Below are positions 1-8,700 of a DNA stretch of 9,272 bases, piece by piece; position 1 is the first letter of the stretch; each line of letters starts with the position of its first letter. The DNA comes from an uncultured Clostridia bacterium. Lineage in GTDB: Bacteria > Bacillota > Clostridia > Oscillospirales > Oscillospiraceae. The stretch lies in assembly GCA_947169005.1 (NCBI GenBank), contig CAMVOG010000078.1, positions 1 through 9,272 on the forward strand, in the 5' to 3' direction. The notes under the pieces are model-generated. The model worked only from the letters and a program-made list of their open reading frames with translations. It was not told the DNA's origin and did not search any database. The position numbers and the translations under genes are program-made.

Positions 1-2
1 CC

Positions 3-3000
3 CCCTTCGACACCCGCGAGAGCCTTACCGTCACCATGACGGACGGCGAGGTCTTCACCGTCGAGGTAACGGACGCGCAGCTTCGGCAGACCTATATTTC
101 CGATTCCGGCGAGACCTGGGAGATCACCGTGGAGTATACCGACGAAGCGGAGATCCCGGCCACGGCGGAGCTGCGGGTCAAGGAGCTGCTGCCCGAGGAC
201 GAGGGCTATCAGGAGCACTACCTGGCCGCCGCCCGGGAGGCGGGCGTTTCCACGGAGGACGAAGCCGCGAAGGCGGCCTATGCCCGTTTCTTCGATATCG
301 AGATCTGGGACGGGGAGACGCGGCTGGAGCCTGCCGCGCCCGTGTCCGTGTCCATCCGTCTGCTTGACATGCCGCGGGAGACCGGCGCCGTTCTCACGGT
401 GGTCCACTTTGCGGAGGAGGGCCTGGACGTGATGGAGGCCGAGGAAGCGGAGGGAACGGCTGAGACCGAGCTGCGCTTTACGGCGGACGAATTCTCCGTT
501 TACGGCATTCTGGGGATGAACGCGGTCGAGGAGGCGGAGGGCCGCCTTGGCAGAACGACGGCTGACAACGTGGCGATCCGCGAAAAGGCTTTCCTGCTGA
601 GCGCGAGAGTGGCCACGATCCCCGCAAAGGGCACGCTGGTGTCCGTGCTCGGCACGGCGAACGGCATCCTGGGCGGCCTCTTCACCCATTGGTATTACAT
701 TTCGTACACCGACGAAGCGGGTACGGTCTATATCGGCTACGTGGAGCAGGGCTCGATCCGCCTGGTTGACCCGGCGGAGCTGGAGCCGGTGGAGTACGAT
801 TCCTTTACGGCCACGCTGAGCTATGAGACGGGCATGCTGCCCGAGGGGACGGCGCTGACGGTAGGCGCGGCGACGCCGGACGAGGATACCGCGGCGGCCC
901 GGCGCGCGCTGATCGAGGCGCAGCTGACCGTGGGCAACGGGACGAAGGGCGTCCACGGCGAGGTCAGAGCCATTGAGTACTTTGATCTGAGCCTGCTGGC
1001 CGAGGGCCGGGAGGTCCAGCCCGAGGGCGAGGTCTGCGTCGGCCTGGCGCTGAAAACGCCCGTCACCCTGGGCGAGCGCGAAACGCTGCGCGTGGTCCAC
1101 TTCACGGCGGAGGGCGCGGCCTCCGTGCTGCCCATGAACAAGGTGGACCTGACGAAGGATGAAAGCGGCGCCGTCACCCGCGTGAGCTTCCTTACGGACG
1201 GCTTCTCCACCTATGCCCTGGCGAGGGTGCTGGAGCGGGACTATATCGCGCGGGATGGCGCAGCCTATCACGTGACGGTGACCTACGGCGAGGACGCGGG
1301 TATTCCCGAGGACGCGGCGCTGGAGATCACGGAGTTTGAGGCGGAGTCCCAGGAATTCCTGGACGCCTGGCGGGCTGTCACCGGGGAGGATTATTATTCC
1401 GAGCCCGCCGAGACCGCTGATGAAAACGCCGATCCCGAAGCGCCTGAGGCCGAGGAGGCAGGCGGCGTGATGCAGTTTGCCCGGCCCATCCGGACGTACC
1501 CCACCGCTATGGACGTGCTGGATATCACGATCTATGACGCCGCGGGGCAGGTCGTGGAGCCGCTGGCCCCCGTGACGGTGTCCATCGTGCTGAAGTCTCT
1601 GCCCGAGGACATGGAGGCGGAGGAGCTGGAGAGCACTCTGGCTGTGCATCACCTGAAGGAAAACGAGGACGGCGCAGCGGCAGAAACGGTGCTTTCCGCT
1701 GATGACGCCCTGGGCAAGCTGACCCTGCTGGAAGACTCCCTCCTGGCGGAATTCGACGTGGACGGCTTCTCAACCTATACGATCACCCGGGGCGCTACTG
1801 ATAATACGACGACCAATCTTCGGCTGCGGGAGTCTAATAGCACCAGAGCCCAGATCGCCGTTTATTATGTGGATCAAGCCGGCAACGCGATAGCAAGGCC
1901 GACGGGAATTAATGCCAATACGGATCAGACCGTAAGCTGGGACAGATACAACAGATATAAATATGACATTACAACTGATAACCTGGCCAAGTCGATTTCC
2001 GGATACTCCTATCAGGGGGCACATTCCGGGAGCTATAATGGAAGTGAAATTACCGCTGTTACATTAACAAGAACAAGACCCTTATATTCATATAATTATA
2101 CTTACTCAACAGATGTCAATTCAATCTATCTCGTCTATTCCGGCCAGGCAGAAGGAATCACAGTTCACTACGGCTACATGAATGGGGACACGTTTGTCGA
2201 GTTTTCAGAAGACGAGGACGGCGACGTTCCGGCAGGGACTACGGTTCCCGGCCCCGCCCAAATCGGCGATCAGTGGGATCTTGAAAAGACCATCCCCGGC
2301 TATCGCTACGTGACCACGCGGATCAACGATCCCCAGACGGGCCGCCAGATCTCTCCGCTTCTGTCCACAGACCCGCCGTATAAAAGCGGAGTCAACAATA
2401 CTTTTGAAAACGCATCAATAGAGGATGCTTATCCGTCCTATACCTCGTCTACTGCGCCTGCCTCCTTTGTTTCCAGATGGCGCTACCGGCAGCTTTCCAG
2501 CATCGACTGGAACCCGACGGGAGACCACTGGGATTATTCCGCTACAGAGCCGGTGACGGGTCTGGGCGTCACCAAGCCGGTCCTCTTTGACAACAGTGAA
2601 AAAGACATTTACGTGGTCTATGAGAAGGGCTCCATCAACGGCGGCAGCGGCGGCACGGGCGGGGGAGACAATCTGGGCGATCTCAACGCCCCGACCACGG
2701 ATAAGCAGGTTGCTGAAAACGGAGACGGCACCTACGACGTAAAGCTGAGCGTTACGGCGGAAACGGACAGCGAAAGCTCCTCCACAAAGGCTAACGTGGT
2801 CATCGTTCTGGATACCTCCTGGAGTATGTATGAGAAGGACGCAGGAGGCGGCCGGTCCAGAATGGCTGTGGCCAGGGAGGCGATCGGCTCGCTGGCCGAC
2901 AAGCTCTTCGCGCTCAACAATGAGGAAGCCGACACGATTCAATTGGCCTTCATCACCTTTGCCCAGCGCGTGCGCAATGAGATGGAGATGAATACCATCT

Positions 3001-5696
3001 ATTCCGGCACCGACGCGACCGAATTCAAGAACATGGTCAACGGCCTGGACTGCGCCTCCGGCACGAACTGGGACGACGCACTGTACGCGGCGAATCATAT
3101 CTACTTCAATGACAATGATCCGACCTATATCGTCTTCGTTACGGACGGCGACCCGATCTCCTGCGCGCATCCTTACGGTAAGTACGACGACTGGGATGGC
3201 GGCACATATTTTAATGGCAGAACAAACAACGAATACGCCCTGGCGGCCAAGAACCAGGCGGATCTGATTATCGGGGCAAACAAGACCCTGTATACGATCG
3301 GCGCTTTCGGAAGTGTTGCAAACCTGCAGGCCATCGGCGGGACCTATCTCGGCCAGGCAAGCAATACCGCCGCCATCAACGGCTATTTTGACGACATTAT
3401 CTCCGATATCCAGGCGGCTGTGGGCTATCAGGACATTGTGATCAACGACGGCATCACCGCGCTGTCCTCCACCGGCCTGTCCGTGGGAAATATCTCCAGC
3501 CTGAGATATTACCGTTCCGGCGGCACGAATACGAACGGCACGGTGAAATACGATCCCACCGCGAACGGCGGCTGCGGCGTGAAGTGGGATGACGCCCCGG
3601 CAGCGTATATTCTTGAGATCAAGAATGAAAACGATACGATAAAGTACTACAAAAACGGTACGGCTGTCGCCCTCTCCTCGCTGACCGGCCTGACGGAGGC
3701 AGAATTCCTGGCAAAATACCCCGTTGGAAGCAGAACGGTGATCTGGGACGTCAATCTTGGCGGGACCAACCTCCTGGAAGACGGCGTGACCTACACGGTG
3801 GTGTTTACCATGTGGCCCAGCCAGGAGGCCTATGACATCATCGCCAGGCTGAATAACCATACCCTGGAATATGAGGACCTGTCACAGGCGGAGCGTGACC
3901 AGGTGTTCGAGTCCGGCGGCGTCTATTATCTGAAAACGAATACCAAAGCCACCGTGGATTACACCACGCAGCATATCGTGAACGGCCAGCCCTCGGGCGA
4001 GCCCGCCACCGGCTCCGCGCCGATCAAGGACCCGGAGGGCAAAATGGACCTGGCCAGCATTCCGGTCAAGATCGAAAAGAAGTGGACCTCCTCGCTGATC
4101 AGCGAGGGCAATAAGCCCGCCAATATCGGGCTAACCTTGTACACCATGGACGGCTCGCACGAAACCTTTAAGGAACTGATACTCAATGAGGGGAACGAAT
4201 GGCAGGCAAGAAATAATTACGTTTCCTACGGTCTGATTACCCACGATACCGCCGGTAACGTGACGCTGTACGAAACCGGCCATGACTTTACCCTGAAAGA
4301 AGAACTGGATCAGGATAATGAGAAGGATTTGCTGGCGGGGCACTATTGGCAGCTGGAAATGGGCGTCTACCGCCCCATGGTGGTGGGCCGGAACGATACG
4401 ACTCCCAAAACCAAGAAGACCACCGTCCTGGAAAAGCTCACGGACCCCGCGAGTATCCCAACTGCGTTCCAGAATGCCACGGCCGCCATGTACTGGCATG
4501 ATACCGATGGGTCCTACATCTCAAACATGAAGAGCACCTACTCGGACTATACCGGGGACTACTATTGGCTGCCCGACCCGGATCACGGAGGGCAGTACGC
4601 GGCGTATATCGATACCGGCTCCGATATGATCCTTCTGGCGGTGAACGGCCGCCGCAGCTATCTGGACCTGACCAAGGCGGTAACGGGCGTAAGCGACCCG
4701 GTGGAATGGTTTACCTTCCGGGGCAAGGTCGTGGTCAATCGGGATGGCATGACGGATACGGAATATGAGGTCAACCGCGAGGATGTCGTCTGGGTGACGA
4801 TCAGGGATGAAAACGGAGCCTACGTGGATCTGACCACGCTGCCGTACGGCTCGGAAGGAAAATTCTATTATCCCTCGGATGTGGACCAGGACTATGCCAG
4901 CTACAATAGCAGCTTCCGCTTTGTCATGACGGGCGAGGAGTTCACGCTGATGATCAAAAACGGCTGGAACGTCCGCTTCCTGAACCTGACAAACGGCACG
5001 ACGATTGAATTTACGGAAACCAACCTTTCGGAATCCTTCGATTTCGTTCAGGCGGGGCTGACCTACAACCACGTGGTTTATGACCCTGTGAACAAAGAGA
5101 ACATAACCATATGGAACGATCCGACGACGCCCACCGCCTACGACGCGGAGCGCATGTATATCAAAGCGACGATAGAAGAGGCGGACGTCGGCTATACGGT
5201 CAAGTATGAGAACGAACCCGAGGGCGTCCAGCAGGTCAGAATCAAGAAAACGAATGACGTCGGCAACGCGCTGCCCGGAGTTATCTTTGAGTTGTATACG
5301 GAAAGCGGCTATAACGCCACGCCGAAAAGGTCGATTGCGTCTGAGCTGACATCCGATGAAAACGGCTTTATCCAGCTCGGTACGCTTCCCGTCGGCAAGT
5401 ATTACCTGGTGGAAACCTTCACGCCGGATGGGTATATCCCGCTGTTTGAGCCCGTGGAGATCACCGTGAGCACGACGGGGGTTGCCTACGTGCAGGAGGG
5501 GAACAACGCCAGCACCAACGGTACCGGCGTTGAAAAAGAGGGCGAGCTGTATACGCTGACGGTGGTCAACAAAACCGGCTACGAGCTGCCCCAGACCGGC
5601 GGCGTCGGCACCCTGCCCTACACCCTGGGCGGCCTGGCCCTGATGCTGGCCGCGGCCCTGCTGCTGCTGAGAAAAAGACGCAGAGAGCAGAGCTGA
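3..5696 (+). CDS. Giant LPXTG-anchored VWA surface adhesin (5' partial)
   Basis: Secreted wall-anchored protein, probably an adhesin. The frame is open from base 3 to a TGA at 5694-5696. The first ATG, at 36, has no ribosome site and the codons before it stay open, so the true start and signal peptide lie upstream. Residues are numbered from ATG 36 (1886 aa). Three related beta-rich modules occupy about 27-161, 257-397 and 401-585, with an SH3-like domain at 172-245. A Tyr-rich repeat region follows (586-868), then a Gly hinge (869-878). The VWA domain (about 905-1140) has a complete MIDAS: DTSWS 926-930, T1010 and D1037 in TDGD. A Cna-B-like domain starts near K1345. An FctA-like domain shows K1547, E1661 and N1726, and a SpaA-like domain K1737/K1738, E1793 and N1845, both fitting self-made Lys-Asn isopeptide bonds. 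LPQTG is at 1851-1855. The architecture resembles pilus-tip or stalked adhesins; no sortase gene is in view. The ligand is unknown. Confidence 0.88.
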   Translation, partial: PFDTRESLTVTMTDGEVFTVEVTDAQLRQTYISDSGETWEITVEYTDEAEIPATAELRVKELLPEDEGYQEHYLAAAREAGVSTEDEAAKAAYARFFDIEIWDGETRLEPAAPVSVSIRLLDMPRETGAVLTVVHFAEEGLDVMEAEEAEGTAETELRFTADEFSVYGILGMNAVEEAEGRLGRTTADNVAIREKAFLLSARVATIPAKGTLVSVLGTANGILGGLFTHWYYISYTDEAGTVYIGYVEQGSIRLVDPAELEPVEYDSFTATLSYETGMLPEGTALTVGAATPDEDTAAARRALIEAQLTVGNGTKGVHGEVRAIEYFDLSLLAEGREVQPEGEVCVGLALKTPVTLGERETLRVVHFTAEGAASVLPMNKVDLTKDESGAVTRVSFLTDGFSTYALARVLERDYIARDGAAYHVTVTYGEDAGIPEDAALEITEFEAESQEFLDAWRAVTGEDYYSEPAETADENADPEAPEAEEAGGVMQFARPIRTYPTAMDVLDITIYDAAGQVVEPLAPVTVSIVLKSLPEDMEAEELESTLAVHHLKENEDGAAAETVLSADDALGKLTLLEDSLLAEFDVDGFSTYTITRGATDNTTTNLRLRESNSTRAQIAVYYVDQAGNAIARPTGINANTDQTVSWDRYNRYKYDITTDNLAKSISGYSYQGAHSGSYNGSEITAVTLTRTRPLYSYNYTYSTDVNSIYLVYSGQAEGITVHYGYMNGDTFVEFSEDEDGDVPAGTTVPGPAQIGDQWDLEKTIPGYRYVTTRINDPQTGRQISPLLSTDPPYKSGVNNTFENASIEDAYPSYTSSTAPASFVSRWRYRQLSSIDWNPTGDHWDYSATEPVTGLGVTKPVLFDNSEKDIYVVYEKGSINGGSGGTGGGDNLGDLNAPTTDKQVAENGDGTYDVKLSVTAETDSESSSTKANVVIVLDTSWSMYEKDAGGGRSRMAVAREAIGSLADKLFALNNEEADTIQLAFITFAQRVRNEMEMNTIYSGTDATEFKNMVNGLDCASGTNWDDALYAANHIYFNDNDPTYIVFVTDGDPISCAHPYGKYDDWDGGTYFNGRTNNEYALAAKNQADLIIGANKTLYTIGAFGSVANLQAIGGTYLGQASNTAAINGYFDDIISDIQAAVGYQDIVINDGITALSSTGLSVGNISSLRYYRSGGTNTNGTVKYDPTANGGCGVKWDDAPAAYILEIKNENDTIKYYKNGTAVALSSLTGLTEAEFLAKYPVGSRTVIWDVNLGGTNLLEDGVTYTVVFTMWPSQEAYDIIARLNNHTLEYEDLSQAERDQVFESGGVYYLKTNTKATVDYTTQHIVNGQPSGEPATGSAPIKDPEGKMDLASIPVKIEKKWTSSLISEGNKPANIGLTLYTMDGSHETFKELILNEGNEWQARNNYVSYGLITHDTAGNVTLYETGHDFTLKEELDQDNEKDLLAGHYWQLEMGVYRPMVVGRNDTTPKTKKTTVLEKLTDPASIPTAFQNATAAMYWHDTDGSYISNMKSTYSDYTGDYYWLPDPDHGGQYAAYIDTGSDMILLAVNGRRSYLDLTKAVTGVSDPVEWFTFRGKVVVNRDGMTDTEYEVNREDVVWVTIRDENGAYVDLTTLPYGSEGKFYYPSDVDQDYASYNSSFRFVMTGEEFTLMIKNGWNVRFLNLTNGTTIEFTETNLSESFDFVQAGLTYNHVVYDPVNKENITIWNDPTTPTAYDAERMYIKATIEEADVGYTVKYENEPEGVQQVRIKKTNDVGNALPGVIFELYTESGYNATPKRSIASELTSDENGFIQLGTLPVGKYYLVETFTPDGYIPLFEPVEITVSTTGVAYVQEGNNASTNGTGVEKEGELYTLTVVNKTGYELPQTGGVGTLPYTLGGLALMLAAALLLLRKRRREQS
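114..1790 (+). repeat. Three diverged copies of a beta-rich surface module
   Basis: Protein-level repeats at about 114-516, 804-1224 and 1236-1790. Copies 1 and 3 begin with a strand of the type V-T-V-x-Y followed by A-x-IP-x-x-A-x-L. Copies 1 and 3 share an EP-x-APV-x-VSI strand, with a weaker version in copy 2. All three carry a VVHF/VHHL strand and end in F-x-x-D-x-FS-x-Y. Copy 2 is the most diverged, and copy 3 carries an extra acidic Glu/Ala/Pro-rich insert at about 1396-1470. I cannot give the module a family name with confidence. They look like tandem stalk or ligand-facing domains that arose by duplication; the first copy may be preceded by others outside the window. Confidence 0.7.
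552..770 (+). other. SH3-like domain inside the adhesin
   Basis: Residues about 172-245 follow the bacterial SH3 pattern: an N-V-x-I-R-E start, a KGTLVSVLG strand, a W-Y-x-I-S-Y strand, then G-x-V-Y-I-G-Y-V and a final S-I-R-L-V. In Gram-positive proteins such domains usually bind peptidoglycan stem peptides or cross-bridges. It sits between modules 1 and 2, far from the C-terminal anchor, so it could hold the N-terminal part against a wall. This is a pattern call, not a profile search. Confidence 0.6.
1861..2160 (+). other. AT-rich mosaic segment in the adhesin gene
   Basis: A hand count gives about 42% GC over these 300 bases, falling to 28% in 2041-2100, against about 75% in the sample 901-960. 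Codons ending in A or T (AAT, ATA, TTA, AGA) replace the usual C/G-ending ones, yet the frame stays open. The encoded stretch is rich in Tyr, Asn, Ser and Thr. The composition break marks the start of the region between the acidic modules and the VWA domain and suggests a domain cassette gained by recombination. Confidence 0.65.
2790..3430 (+). other. VWA domain with complete MIDAS
   Basis: A hydrophobic strand (VVIVL) runs into D-T-S-W-S, the D-x-S-x-S metal motif. The downstream T is in S-G-T-N-W-D-D at about 3063, and the last ligand is in F-V-T-D-G-D at 3141-3152. All five residues needed to bind a divalent metal are present, so the domain should be able to bind ligands. Two cysteines lie close to the metal loops (TGC at 3051 and 3162). 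Confidence 0.88.
5586..5693 (+). other. LPQTG sortase sorting signal
   Basis: LPQTG (codons 5586-5600) is followed by a Gly/Val/Leu linker, a hydrophobic stretch rich in Leu and Ala, and a basic tail R-K-R-R-R-E-Q-S before the stop. This is the standard three-part cell-wall sorting signal. Sortase is expected to cut between T and G and join the Thr to peptidoglycan or a pilin subunit. Confidence 0.95.
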
Positions 5697-5721
5697 AAGA
5701 GCAAAATCTTAAAAGAGAGAT

Positions 5722-5765
5722 AAAAGACGCCCACAGAGTCCCGCGGGACCCTGTGGGCGTCTTTT
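5722..5765. terminator. Two-way intrinsic terminator between convergent genes
   Basis: A perfect 15-base inverted repeat (5722-5736 with 5751-5765, arms starting AAAAGACGCC) encloses, after one A/C mismatch, a further palindrome GTCCCGCGGGAC at 5738-5749. The outer ends are AAAA and TTTT, so either strand gives a GC-rich hairpin ending in U residues. It starts 26 bases after the adhesin stop and ends 10 bases beyond the stop of the minus-strand gene, so it can end both transcripts. Confidence 0.93.
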
Positions 5766-5774
5766 GGCGCGTTT

Positions 5775-8700
5775 TCAGCCCTTCCCGAGCTTGAGGGGGA
5801 CGCCGACGCGAATCTCTTTGTCGATGATGCGGATGAGAATCGAGGCAACGGCGCTGCGCTGGATATTCGCCTCGGGATAGAAGGTGCCGTAATCGTCGCT
5901 GCCGTTCAGAATGCCCGCCCTGTAAAAGCAGTAAACATAATAGGCGTAGGCTATCTGATCGTCGTTTTTCTCGTCCACGTCCGGGATCGAGCCGATGGGG
6001 ATCGTCTGCCTCTCCTTGCGGTATTCGTAGGGCGTCACGTCATAGAACAGGCGCACCATTTCGCCCCGCGTCACCTTCTTGGAATAATCCCGGTAGGGGA
6101 GGAGAGCGGATTTGAGCAGCCCGTTTTCGCTGAGATAGTCGTAATAGCTCATGTACCAGGGGCCGGAGCTGCTGTTTTGCAGCGTGACCTGCCCCACCGT
6201 CAGAAGCTGATGGAGGCAGGCGGCCAGCTTCAGCGCCTCGGCCATGGTGAGATTTTCGGTGGGAGCGAAGGAGGTTGCGCTCCTGCCGTTGATAAGCCCC
6301 TCGGCCGTGGCGCGGCTGACGGCTTCCTCATACCAGCTTCCCGCGGGCACGTCGGTGAAGGGATTGGTCCAGGCGGCCCGGCCCTGCTCCCAATGGGCGT
6401 AGAGGGTGTAGTCCTCCACGTTGAGGGTGGTGCCCGTGCCCACCTTGTCGCCGCCCGTCGGCGCGGTGTACCAGCCCAGGAAGCGATAGCCCTCCCGCCG
6501 CGGCAGGGGCAGCTCAGAGAGCGTGCCGCCGAAGGTGAAGGGCAGCGTGGCCGGGCTGACGGAGCCGCCGTTGGCGTCAAAGGTCATGGTGTAGTCCGCG
6601 CCCGCCCAGTGGGCGTAGAGGGTGGTCTCCGTCGTGACGGTGATGGGATCCCCGTCCTGGATCTGTATGCCGCCCTCCCTGGCGGTAAACCAGCCCACAA
6701 AGCGCTTGTGAACGTCCTCGGGAACGGGCAGACCCTCGTATTCCGGCTCCCAGCCGCCGTTGGTGGTGAACCAGCCCCAGGTGAAGCCCTCCGAGGGGAC
6801 CCAGCGCTGAGAGGCGGCGCCGAGGCTGTTGTTGTAATCAAAATTGACGGTGACGGGCTCCACGGCCTTGAAGCGCTCCTCCAGGGTCCCGGCGGTCATC
6901 AGCTCATAGCGGGCGCCCGTATAGGTCTGCCCGTCGATGACCGCGTGGAACTCATAATAATAGAGCGTATGAGGCGTAAGGGCCACGCCCAGCTCGCTTT
7001 GCAGATCATACCAGGCGTGGAAGGCGGTATAGCCGGCCGGTACATTCGTTACATCGTGCCAATAATCCTTGAGGAGCAGGCCGTTTTCGTCATAGAGGGC
7101 CAGGCCGCAGCGGCTGGCCACGGAGCCCGCGGGCTTGGTGATTTTCGTCACCAGGCAGGCGTTCCGCTTGCCGACGCTGTACTTTGCCTGGTAGGCGGCC
7201 TCGTCCGTGGGGAAAATGGCGATCTCTGTCGGCTCCTCCCAGCCTGGGGAGGGGGCGGCGGGAGCGGAAGCCTGGGCCCAGACGGTGAAGGAGACGCTCT
7301 CGCTGCGCAGCGTTCCCAGGGGCGTGTCCGCCGTGACGTAGGCCGTGAAGCTGCCGGGCTGGGCGAAGGACAGGCTGTGGGTGGTGCTGCCGCCCTTGCT
7401 CGCAACGGTATAGCTTCCGCCGGAAGCGTAGTCCACCACCACCCGGTAATTGCTGCCGCCCTCCGCGCCGTAGCGGAAGGTGATGTAGTCGGCGACCTCT
7501 ACGCTGTCCCGGTCCGCCCGCAGCCAAAGACCCGTGTCCTGGGCCTCGCCCGTCAGGACGGGGCTTTCCGCGGGCTCAATGGCGTGCATGGCCCCGTCGG
7601 GGATGCCGGCGGTGAAGCTGACGATGCGGGAATAATAGGGGTGCCCGTTTACCACCACAAAAAGCTGGGCCATATAATCGTCGCCGCTGATCATCTCGAA
7701 GTCCCCCTCCGCCGCCAGGTCTACGGAAAGGGGATAGCTCGCGGCGTCGACGCGGCCTGCGCCGTTGGGATCATCCGCCTCAAAGAAAAGGGCGTCCCTT
7801 CGGAACATGCTGCCGAAGACCTCGCCGGTGTCTCCGCGCCTGGGATAGATGCGCCCTTTGGACCGCCGCTCCCAGGCGGAGACGTTCAACAGATAGCAGC
7901 CGAATTTTTGGGGCGTACCTCCCGGCAGCTTGGTGACGGTGGAGCGCAGGACCTCGTTGGCGTCAGCCTTGAATTCCACACTGGGGTCCGAGAGGGTGAC
8001 GCCGGGGCGGGAGAGCTTCACGTTGCCGGAGTAGACGTAGCCGCCGCCCTGCACGGCGTACCAGCGGTGATCCTCCACGGAGGTGTTGAATTTCCCCACC
8101 AGGATCAGCTCGGTCCCCGCCGGAGCGGTATAGAGCGCCGCGCAGGAGGCGTAGGGGCCGGAGCGGACCGGCGCGCTGTTCAGCGCCTTGTAGTAGGTGG
8201 GGGCGATGCCCTTGTAGGAGCTGAAGCTGGCGCTGTCGTGGGCCATGTCGTACTGCCCGCAGCCGGTGCAGAGCCCCTTGCCGTCAAAGCTGTGGACGTG
8301 GGAGACGGAGCTGTGCGTCTGAAAGGCGATCTCTCTCAGACCGGAGGCCTTGGCCTCGGCAAAGGGAAAGACGCCCGCCTGCGCGTCCTTCAGAAGATAA
8401 AGGGCGCTTTCGGGGGCCACCGCGTTTTGCAGGTGCCAGGGGATATGGAGCTTGCCGTTCCACCAATAGCCGTTCTCCTGGCCCACGGAGACCCAGGCGT
8501 TGCCGTAGGCCTTGCCGTATTTGCCCCGGGAGCATTCAAAGTGGATGTGATTGCCCGTGGCGATGCCCTTTTGCCCCTCCTTGTAGAGGGCCTCTCCCTG
8601 GCGGATCAGCGTGCCGCTGTCCATTTTGCTTTTCAGCCCGAGGGCTTTCAGATCCGCGTCCTCACAATGGGTCATGGACACGGTCATGTAGTCGCAGGTC

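Noticed and set aside
36..38. ATG at 36 as the true start of the adhesin
   Set aside because: There is no ribosome site, no signal peptide follows, and the frame is open to the left edge, so the gene is cut by the window.
2415..3860. A 481-codon open frame on the minus strand inside the adhesin gene
   Set aside because: It lies fully antisense to the VWA region, whose domains and metal motif are clearly real. Biased third codon positions commonly leave such mirror frames open. It has no recognisable motif.
3..5696. Phase-variation tracts in the surface gene
   Set aside because: No homopolymer or short tandem repeat of meaningful length was seen; the gene reads through without a frameshift.
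7090..7527. 145-codon minus-strand frame rich in Gly and Arg
   Set aside because: It is a shifted-frame reading of the peptidase gene; the low-complexity composition is typical of such shadows.
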